This document shows, piece by piece, positions 1 through 5,173 of a stretch of DNA of 12,189 nucleotides. The position numbers and the translations under genes are program-made. Source of the DNA: an uncultured Flavihumibacter sp. GTDB taxonomy: Bacteria; Bacteroidota; Bacteroidia; Chitinophagales; Chitinophagaceae. Each line of letters begins with the position of its first letter. Within the stretch, counting starts at the first letter, position 1. The notes beneath the pieces were generated by a model. The model did not search any database. It saw only the letters and a program-made list of their open reading frames with translations, and had not been told where the DNA came from. The stretch spans positions 1 through 12,189 of the forward strand of contig CAMLPA010000056.1 of the NCBI GenBank assembly GCA_946481605.1, in the 5' to 3' direction.

Positions 1-293
1 AACGCACACAACTGCACCTCGGCGCGGTACTGGTGAGCAATTTCACCAATCACCTATATGCACTGGCTAAAAAGTATTGCACCCAAAATGGTATTGAGTT
101 CTCCCTGCTTCAGCCCCTGATCGAAGAAACAGCTACCAGACTAAGGCAATATGCGCCTGAAGCCGTACAAACGGGCCCTGCCGCAAGAAAAGACCTTGTG
201 ACCATACAAAAACACCGACAACTGATTGAACAGGAGCCGGCGCTTTTAAAAGTTTATGATATGTTGAATGAGAGTATTTTGAATTTTGAATGA
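1..293 (+). CDS. DUF2520 / Rossmann-like oxidoreductase, C-terminal part (5' truncated)
   Basis: The reading frame is open from the left edge (codons from base 3 read RTQLHLGAVLVSNFTNHLY), so the GTG at 33 is an internal valine and the gene starts outside the window. The visible 97 residues match the helical C-terminal domain of the DUF2520 family: the stretch HLGAVLVSNFTNHLYALA, then PLIEETATR, then the TGPAARKD motif followed by TIQKHRQLIE. In this family an N-terminal NADP-binding Rossmann domain precedes this part, and the physiological substrate is not known to me. The last three residues (NFE) and the TGA stop lie inside a repeat (281-361), so the extreme C-terminus seems to be repeat-derived. 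The gene converges on hisB. Confidence 0.88.
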   Translation, partial: RTQLHLGAVLVSNFTNHLYALAKKYCTQNGIEFSLLQPLIEETATRLRQYAPEAVQTGPAARKDLVTIQKHRQLIEQEPALLKVYDMLNESILNFE

Positions 294-361
294 TGGATTT
301 TGAATTTTGGATGGTGGATTAAAATTTCAATCCATCATTCAAAATTCATCATTCAAAATTT
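281..361. repeat. Inverted array of 14-base units between convergent genes; possible bidirectional terminator
   Basis: The left arm (281-320) is built of units close to TTTTGAATGATGGA, with one 7-base half unit. The right arm (329-360) is the reverse complement of two such units. Read on either strand this can fold into a long AT-rich hairpin. It spans the stop codon of the DUF2520 gene and abuts the TAA of hisB (360-362), so it lies where transcripts from both sides should end. No long T-tract follows the stem, so termination is an inference. The same unit recurs at 2711-2780. Confidence 0.8.
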
Positions 362-1499
362 ACAACACCCCTTTCGTACTGGGCAGGAAGTTGCTCATCG
401 GGTCCCTTCTCACCGCCATGCGGATCGCTTTCGCGAAGGCTTTGAAGATGGCTTCTATCTTGTGGTGTTCATTTTCACCGCGGCAGTAAATATTCAGGTT
501 GCATCTGGCCGCATCGCTGAAGGATTTAAAGAAATGGAAGAACATTTCGGTAGGCATCTCTCCTATCTTTTCGCGTTTAAATTCAGCATCCCACACGATC
601 CAGTTCCTTCCGCCAAAATCAATAAGCACCTTCGCTTCAGTTTCATCCATGGGCAGGGCGAATCCATAACGTTCCATGCCGCGTTTATCGGATAATCCCT
701 TTGCGAAAGCTTCACCCAGGGCAATACCGGTATCTTCTATGGTATGGTGTTCATCGATGTGGAGGTCGCCTTTGGTTTGGATAACGAGGTCCATCTTACC
801 ATGGCGCGCGATCTGGTCGAGCATGTGGTCGAAGAAGCCAAGTCCGGTTGCTATTTTCGCTTTCCCGGTTCCGTCCAGGTTCAGTTCCACATGAATCTGC
901 GTTTCACTGGTATTGCGGTCGTGGGTTACCACGCGGTTACCCAGTTTCAAAAAGCGGTATATTTCGCTCCAGTCGAGCGTGGAAAGTGCGATGGTTCCTT
1001 CCAGCGCCTGCACGCTATCGCTGATTTCTGCACCACCCAATTTGGGATCAGCATTCAGCCAGATGGCTTTGCAACCCATATTTTTAGCAAGCTGCACATC
1101 GGTGATACGGTCGCCAATTACGAAGGAATTTTCGATATCATAAGCAGGGTTGTTCAGGTACTTTGTTACCATTCCTGTTCCAGGTTTTCGGGTAGGGGCG
1201 TTTTCATGGGGGAATGTTTTATCGATCAGCACTTCAGCGAAATGAACGCCTTCGTTTTCGAAACTTTTCAGCACGAAATTGTGGAGTGGCCAGAAAGTAT
1301 CTTCGGGAAAGATATCCGTTCCCAGACCGTCCTGGTTGGTGATCATCACCAGTTCGTAGTCGAGTTCCTGCGCGATTTTGGTCATGAATTCGAAAACATG
1401 GGGGTAGAACGTGAGTTTATCGAAGGAGTCAAGCTGGTAGGTGGGCGGGGCTTCGTTGATGAGCGTGCCGTCTCTGTCGATGAGGAGAAGTTTTTTCAT
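360..1499 (-). CDS. hisB: Bifunctional histidinol-phosphatase / imidazoleglycerol-phosphate dehydratase
   Basis: HisB catalyses two histidine steps: dehydration of imidazoleglycerol phosphate and dephosphorylation of histidinol phosphate. The 379 residues show both halves. The N-terminal HAD phosphatase has DRDGT (nucleophile D8, D10), MITNQDG (T54), K105 and GDRITD (D130, D134). From about residue 190 comes the IGPD domain, with the metal-binding motifs [14 protein letters not shown] (H225), [12 protein letters not shown] (247-258) and ENEHHKIEA (342-350), ending in the family-typical STKGVL. E. coli HisB has 355 residues; the extra length sits mainly in the linker near 148-190. The E. coli zinc-binding Cys/His loop (CPHLPADECDC) is replaced by [11 protein letters not shown] at 93-103, without cysteines. 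It is the last gene of this his cluster, 150 bases after hisC. Confidence 0.97.
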   Translation of the reverse strand: MKKLLLIDRDGTLINEAPPTYQLDSFDKLTFYPHVFEFMTKIAQELDYELVMITNQDGLGTDIFPEDTFWPLHNFVLKSFENEGVHFAEVLIDKTFPHENAPTRKPGTGMVTKYLNNPAYDIENSFVIGDRITDVQLAKNMGCKAIWLNADPKLGGAEISDSVQALEGTIALSTLDWSEIYRFLKLGNRVVTHDRNTSETQIHVELNLDGTGKAKIATGLGFFDHMLDQIARHGKMDLVIQTKGDLHIDEHHTIEDTGIALGEAFAKGLSDKRGMERYGFALPMDETEAKVLIDFGGRNWIVWDAEFKREKIGEMPTEMFFHFFKSFSDAARCNLNIYCRGENEHHKIEAIFKAFAKAIRMAVRRDPMSNFLPSTKGVL

Positions 1500-1546
1500 T
1501 GTTGATTTTTATTGCTTGCGGCAGTGCTGTTATAATTTCAGGTTTT

Positions 1547-1631
1547 CCCTTTGCGTCTTTGCGAGATATTTTTTCCCGCAACTGCTTTGTGCTGTGCACT
1601 GCGCAGCGCAAAGGGGCAAAGACGCAAAGGG
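1547..1631. repeat. Nested palindromic element (GCAAAG repeat) between hisC and hisB
   Basis: A perfect 16-base inverted repeat, CCCTTTGCGTCTTTGC at 1547-1562 and its reverse complement at 1616-1631, encloses a second hairpin. The inner one pairs 1585-1596 (CTTTGTGCTGTG) with 1602-1613 (CGCAGCGCAAAG) around a 5-base loop and includes two G-T pairs. The arms are themselves made of the hexamer GCAAAG or its complement. The element fills more than half of the gap between hisC and hisB. It has no coding potential I believe in, and no T-tract after the stem to make it a clear terminator. It may be a dispersed intergenic repeat or an mRNA processing or stability site; which one cannot be told from one copy. 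Confidence 0.8.
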
Positions 1632-1649
1632 CTGTTGAAAGGCTGATTT

Positions 1650-2702
1650 CTAATTGTTAGGATAGTCTTTCAACGCGGAAATGAGTTTGTTGTTTTCGGC
1701 TTCCGTTCCTACGGTGATGCGGAGGCAACCTTCGCAGAGGGTTACTTTGCTGCGGTCGCGTACTACGATGCCTTTTTCGAGGAGGAAGTTATATACTTTG
1801 TTGGCTTCGGGCATTTGCACGAGGAGGAAGTTGGCGTCGGAAGGATGGATTTTTTGTACCAGTTCCACCTGGGAAAGAGCCTTGGCGAGTTGGTTCCTTT
1901 GATCCACCAAGATGCGGATCATATCGTTTACCATGCCTACTTCTTCGAGCGCTTTCAATACCAGTTCCTGGGTGGCTTCGCTGATGTTGTAGGGCGGTTT
2001 TACTTTGTTGTAGATGTTGATGATGCTTTCTCCGGCGAAGGCCATGCCGAGGCGCAAACCTGCGAGTCCCCAGGCTTTGGAGAGGGTTTGGAGTACAACC
2101 AGATTAGGGTATTCTTCCAGTTCCTGCACAAAAGAGCGGTGGCGGGAGAAATTGATATATGCTTCGTCCACTACTACCAGCCCGGCGAAATTATTGAGTA
2201 CGAGTTCAACATCTTCTCGGTTCAAAGAATTGCCTGTGGGATTATTGGGTGAACAGAGCCAGATAATTTTCGTGTGTTCATCAACGGCATCTTCGATGCC
2301 TTCCAGGTTCAGTTGATAGGCCGGGGTGAGCGGCACCTTTCTGATTTCCACATCGTTGATGTTGGCGCTTACTTCGTACATGCCGTAGGTGGGCGGACAA
2401 ATAATGATATTGTCTTTTCCGGGGTCACAGAAAGCACGGTAGAGAATATCGATGCATTCATCGCTGCCGTTGCCGAGGAAAATATTTTCCGGACGTACCC
2501 CTTTGATGGCGCTGAGTTTCTCTTTTACTTTCCATTGCAACGGGTCGGGATAACGGTTGTACCATTTGGTAAGCGGGGAACCCAGACTGTTTTCGTTGGC
2601 ATCAAGGTAAACCGAGGCTTCACCTTTGAATTCATCTCTTGCAGAGGAGTATGGGGTGAGCTTTTTTATATTTTCCCGAAGCAGGTTATTGAGATCGAAC
2701 AT
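1650..2702 (-). CDS. hisC: Histidinol-phosphate aminotransferase
   Basis: A PLP-dependent class I/II aminotransferase that converts imidazole-acetol phosphate plus glutamate to histidinol phosphate. Its 350 residues are a normal length. Visible motifs are DANEN (34-38), YPDPLQ (51-56), the GNGSDE loop (77-82), SPNNPTG (151-157), VVVDEAY (176-182), the PLP-lysine motif TLSKAWGLAGLR (K209, R216) and CLRITVG (R328, the substrate-carboxylate arginine of the family). The start at 2702 gives the usual N-terminus. The bases just upstream in the mRNA (TTTCTCCC) are not a recognisable Shine-Dalgarno site, and a hairpin repeat lies 28 bases upstream. It is third in the hisGDCB order. Confidence 0.97.
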   Translation of the reverse strand: MFDLNNLLRENIKKLTPYSSARDEFKGEASVYLDANENSLGSPLTKWYNRYPDPLQWKVKEKLSAIKGVRPENIFLGNGSDECIDILYRAFCDPGKDNIIICPPTYGMYEVSANINDVEIRKVPLTPAYQLNLEGIEDAVDEHTKIIWLCSPNNPTGNSLNREDVELVLNNFAGLVVVDEAYINFSRHRSFVQELEEYPNLVVLQTLSKAWGLAGLRLGMAFAGESIINIYNKVKPPYNISEATQELVLKALEEVGMVNDMIRILVDQRNQLAKALSQVELVQKIHPSDANFLLVQMPEANKVYNFLLEKGIVVRDRSKVTLCEGCLRITVGTEAENNKLISALKDYPNN

Positions 2703-2710
2703 GGGAGAAA

Positions 2711-2780
2711 TTTTGAATGATGAATTTTGGATGATGAATTTTGAATGATGGTTGTTCTTTCATTCAAAATCCATCATTCA
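2711..2780. repeat. Three 14-base tandem units plus inverted copy in the hisD-hisC gap
   Basis: Bases 2711-2752 contain three consecutive 14-base units (TTTTGAATGATGAA and close variants). Bases 2761-2777 are the inverted copy and pair with 2731-2747 around a 13-base loop. In the his mRNA this makes a 17-pair stem with one G-U pair, and the two remaining unit copies run to within a few bases of the hisC start. It belongs to the same family as the repeat at 281-361. Since hisC and hisB lie downstream, it should not be an efficient terminator. An effect on mRNA decay or hisC translation is possible but unproven. Confidence 0.8.
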
Positions 2781-2790
2781 GCATTTATAA

Positions 2791-4065
2791 TTATGTATTA
2801 ACTCTCACTTTAACGGCGTTTGCGTGCGCATCAAGTCCTTCAGCTTCGGCCATGGTGGTAACGGTTTCGGCTATGCGGTGAAGTCCTTCCCTGGAGAGTT
2901 GCTGAAAGGTGATTTTCTTTACAAAACTATCCAGGCTCACGCCGCTGTACGCGGTGGCGTATCCGTTGGTGGGCAGGGTATGGTTGGTGCCTGAAGCGTA
3001 ATCTCCGGCACTTTCAGGAGAATAATGCCCCACGAATACCGATCCCGCATTAACCACCATACCGGACAGTTCCTCCGCCTGATCGGTCGCGAGTATAAGG
3101 TGTTCCGGCGCGTATTCATTCAGCAGTTCCATGGCTTCAGTGGCTGAACCCAATACTACGGCCCGGCTGTTTTCCAGCGCTTTGGTGGCGATGGGGCTAC
3201 GGGAAAGTGCCGCCAGTTGCTCTTTCAAAGCTTTATTCACGGATTCTACTGTATTAATGTCTGTGGTGACGAGCAACACCTGGCTATCCGGACCATGTTC
3301 CGCCTGGGAAAGCAGATCGGCCGCCACGAAAGCAGGATTAGCAGAAGCGTCCGCAAAAACGGCCACTTCGCTCGGACCAGCGGGCATATCGATCGCGATG
3401 CCGGATTGCTGTACCAGTTGCTTGGCGCAGGTCACAAACTGGTTGCCCGGACCGAATATCTTATACACCTTCGGCACGCTTGCTGTTCCATAAGCCATGG
3501 CACCGATGGCCTGTACGCCACCCGCCTTGAATATTTTAGTAATGCCTGCTGTTTTAGCCGCATAAAGAATGGCGGGGTGCACCAACCCGTCTTTGCCGGG
3601 AGGCGTACACAATACAATCTCTCTGCAACCCGCCATGGCAGCGGGAATGCCTAACATCAGCACCGTGGAAAAGAGGGGCGCTGATCCACCGGGAATATAC
3701 AGTCCAACCTTTTCAATGCCAACTGTTTTTCGCCAGCACACAACACCGGGCATGGTCTCCACTTTTTCAGGCGCCTGTATTTGTTGCTGGTGGAACAATT
3801 TTATATTGGCTGCAGCCTGGTTGATGGCGGCTTTCAAGGGTTCGGGAATCGCATCCGCGGCCACCCATTCTTCAGCGGACAGGGCAGGTTGCGACAGCGT
3901 AACCCCATCAAATGAAGCGGTATACTTGAGCAAAGCAGCATCTCCGTTCTGACGGATATCATTCAGAATGGCCGACACCTTTTCTTCCAGCGCCGCGGCA
4001 TTCATGGCCGGCCGGCTGATGATACCGGGCCAGGATTCGCGGGTGGGTTGTAGATAGACCTGCAT
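2791..4065 (-). CDS. hisD: Histidinol dehydrogenase
   Basis: HisD carries out the last two steps of histidine synthesis, the NAD-dependent zinc-assisted four-electron oxidation of histidinol to histidine. The 424-residue protein has the full signature: GLYIPGGSAPLFSTVLM (121-137), KAGGVQAIGAMAYGT (180-194), FGPGN (204-208), PAGPSE (228-233) and AEHGPDSQ (255-262). By alignment to E. coli HisD the zinc ligands are Q254, H257, D355 and H414, and the catalytic pair is E321-H322 in APEHL. All are present, so the enzyme should be active. It starts 9 bases after the hisG stop, consistent with tight co-transcription, and is followed by a repeat before hisC. Confidence 0.98.
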   Translation of the reverse strand: MQVYLQPTRESWPGIISRPAMNAAALEEKVSAILNDIRQNGDAALLKYTASFDGVTLSQPALSAEEWVAADAIPEPLKAAINQAAANIKLFHQQQIQAPEKVETMPGVVCWRKTVGIEKVGLYIPGGSAPLFSTVLMLGIPAAMAGCREIVLCTPPGKDGLVHPAILYAAKTAGITKIFKAGGVQAIGAMAYGTASVPKVYKIFGPGNQFVTCAKQLVQQSGIAIDMPAGPSEVAVFADASANPAFVAADLLSQAEHGPDSQVLLVTTDINTVESVNKALKEQLAALSRSPIATKALENSRAVVLGSATEAMELLNEYAPEHLILATDQAEELSGMVVNAGSVFVGHYSPESAGDYASGTNHTLPTNGYATAYSGVSLDSFVKKITFQQLSREGLHRIAETVTTMAEAEGLDAHANAVKVRVNT

Positions 4066-4074
4066 AACTTGGAT

Positions 4075-4929
4075 TTAAACAATCATTTTTTCGATGGGTA
4101 CCACGAGGATGCCTTGCGCACCAGCGTCTTTCAACTTTTCAATAATGTCCCAAAACTCGTTTTCGCTGAGTACACTATGAACGGAACTCCAGCCGGATTC
4201 AGCGAGCGGCAGAACAGTCGGGCTCTTCATACCGGGCAAGAGACCAATGATTTCCTGCAGGCGGTCGTTGGGCGCGTTCAGCAGTACATATTTGTTGTTC
4301 TTGGCCTTCTTCACAGAACGGATGCGGAAAAGCAACTTTTCGAGAATGGCCAGTTTTTCCGGGGCCAGTTCGTTGTTGCGGATCAGTACAGCCTGTGATT
4401 TTAATACGGTATCCACTTCTTTTAACCCGTTCATAAATAAAGTGGAACCACTGCTCACCAGGTCAACGATGGCATCTGCCAGACCAATACCGGGCGCTAT
4501 TTCCACGGAACCGCTGATCTCATGTATTTCTGCAGTCACACCTCTTGCTGTCAGAAAATCTTCCAGGATCACCGGGTAAGAGGTGGCGATTCTTTTACCC
4601 TGAAGGTATTCCACACCGGTATATTGTTCGTTCCTGCTAACGGCAACAGACAACCTGCATTTTCCGAAGCCCAGTTGTTCTACTTCGGTTACCTTCTTTT
4701 TTTTCTCAAAAACCACGTTCTCTCCCACGATCCCGATATCGGCCACGGCATCTTCCACGTATTGCGGAATATCATCATCGCGGAGGAAATAAATTTCCAG
4801 CGGGAAATTATCTGATTCCGTTTTCAACTTGTTCATACCGTTCTTTACGTCTATGCCACAGTCTTTAAGCAGTTTTACCGAATCATCGTGCAGCCTGCCG
4901 GATTTCTGGATCGCGATCTTGAGTTTCAT
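4075..4929 (-). CDS. hisG: ATP phosphoribosyltransferase, long form with regulatory domain
   Basis: HisG joins ATP and PRPP in the first, committed step of histidine synthesis. The 284 residues are the long, HisZ-independent form. The two-lobed catalytic part (about 1-205) contains the N-terminal LKIAIQKSGRL, the region VADIGIVGEN (62-71), and the PRPP-binding loop in EIAPGIGLADAIVDLVSSGS (143-162). The C-terminal part (about 210-284) has the ACT-like HisG_C pattern, ending in GAQGILVVPIEKM, and in this family binds histidine for feedback inhibition. It is first in the operon. Its ATG lies about 33 bases downstream of the attenuator stem, so enzyme feedback and transcription attenuation probably act together. 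Confidence 0.98.
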   Translation of the reverse strand: MKLKIAIQKSGRLHDDSVKLLKDCGIDVKNGMNKLKTESDNFPLEIYFLRDDDIPQYVEDAVADIGIVGENVVFEKKKKVTEVEQLGFGKCRLSVAVSRNEQYTGVEYLQGKRIATSYPVILEDFLTARGVTAEIHEISGSVEIAPGIGLADAIVDLVSSGSTLFMNGLKEVDTVLKSQAVLIRNNELAPEKLAILEKLLFRIRSVKKAKNNKYVLLNAPNDRLQEIIGLLPGMKSPTVLPLAESGWSSVHSVLSENEFWDIIEKLKDAGAQGILVVPIEKMIV

Positions 4930-4952
4930 GTTTAATGTTGTTGTGAACGCCT

Positions 4953-4989
4953 GTAAAACAAAATGGGCCTACCTTCCGGTAAGCCCATT
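4953..4989 (-). terminator. his attenuator: intrinsic terminator upstream of hisG
   Basis: In the his transcript, AATGGGCTTACC (4989-4978) pairs with GGTAGGCCCATT (4973-4962) across a GGAA tetraloop. This gives twelve base pairs, one of them G-U. The stem runs straight into TTTGTTTT, the U-tract of a classic rho-independent terminator. It lies between the leader peptide gene and hisG, where it would stop transcription before any enzyme gene. This placement, with the leader peptide and the competing arm at 5018-5025, identifies it as an attenuator and not an upstream gene's terminator; the upstream gene is divergent. Confidence 0.92.
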
Positions 4990-5025
4990 GCAGTATGTTT
5001 GTACACATAGCACCACCGGCCTACC
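4978..5025 (-). promoter_or_regulatory. his antiterminator (alternative pairing that blocks the attenuator)
   Basis: The transcript segment GGTAGGCC at 5025-5018 is identical to eight bases of the terminator's 3' arm (4973-4966). Both can therefore pair with GGCTTACC (4985-4978), the terminator's 5' arm, forming eight pairs with one G-U. The upstream copy contains the leader stop codon TAG (5023-5021). A ribosome at the stop codon would cover it, and one stalled at the His codons would not. Between the arms, TATGT/ACATA (5009-5005 with 4998-4994) can form a small hairpin that would shorten the loop. The pairing is read directly from sequence; its role is inferred from known amino-acid attenuators. 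Confidence 0.78.
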
Positions 5026-5071
5026 CCTGGGGCAAGTAATGATGATGATGTTTATGTGTAAAGGTGTTCAT
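5021..5071 (-). CDS. hisL: his operon leader peptide
   Basis: A 16-codon reading frame starting ATG at 5071 and ending TAG at 5021-5023 encodes MNTFTHKHHHHYLPQG. Five of 16 residues are histidine, four consecutive, and all five use CAT. It sits between a strong promoter and an intrinsic terminator directly ahead of hisG, exactly where E. coli places HisL (MTRVQFKHHHHHHHPD), and the two share the K-H-run pattern. Its expected role is to act in cis as a sensor: scarce His-tRNA stalls the ribosome at codons 8-11 and allows read-through into hisGDCB. No Shine-Dalgarno sequence is visible, which is normal for Bacteroidota. The peptide itself probably has no other function. Confidence 0.93.
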   Translation of the reverse strand: MNTFTHKHHHHYLPQG

Positions 5072-5085
5072 GTGTTGAATCGCGG

Positions 5086-5117
5086 CAAAAATAAAGCAGT
5101 CCTTCTTTCCTGCCAAA
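5086..5117 (-). promoter_or_regulatory. Bacteroidota-type promoter of the his operon
   Basis: On the minus strand TTTG (5117-5114) is followed after 20 bases by TATTTTTG (5093-5086), a complete match to the Bacteroidota -33/-7 consensus TTTG / TAnnTTTG. Transcription would begin about 5-7 bases further, near 5080, only some 9 bases before the leader ATG at 5071. The site lies in the 102-base gap between the leader gene and the divergent peptidase gene. Confidence 0.8.
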
Positions 5118-5173
5118 AAATATTGTGCCCGGTTGTTGTTAATTTTAGGAGATCAACTAATACGACCGGAAAC

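Noticed and set aside
744..1505. Long open frame on the plus strand opposite hisB (253 codons), and similar antisense frames opposite hisC, hisD and the plug gene.
   Set aside because: Their products resemble no family and they mirror strongly supported genes on the other strand; they are codon-bias shadows.
1429..1638. Short open frames across the hisB-hisC gap.
   Set aside because: They consist largely of the palindromic repeat and show no protein-like composition.
5140..5147. TAATTTTA as a -7 box for the peptidase gene.
   Set aside because: It has one mismatch and no TTTG at 19-21 bases upstream, so it is too weak to list as a promoter.
4829..5173. Upstream in-frame extension of the S9 peptidase (about 115 residues).
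   Set aside because: It would run antisense through the his leader and hisG start and bury the obvious signal peptide that begins at 5174.
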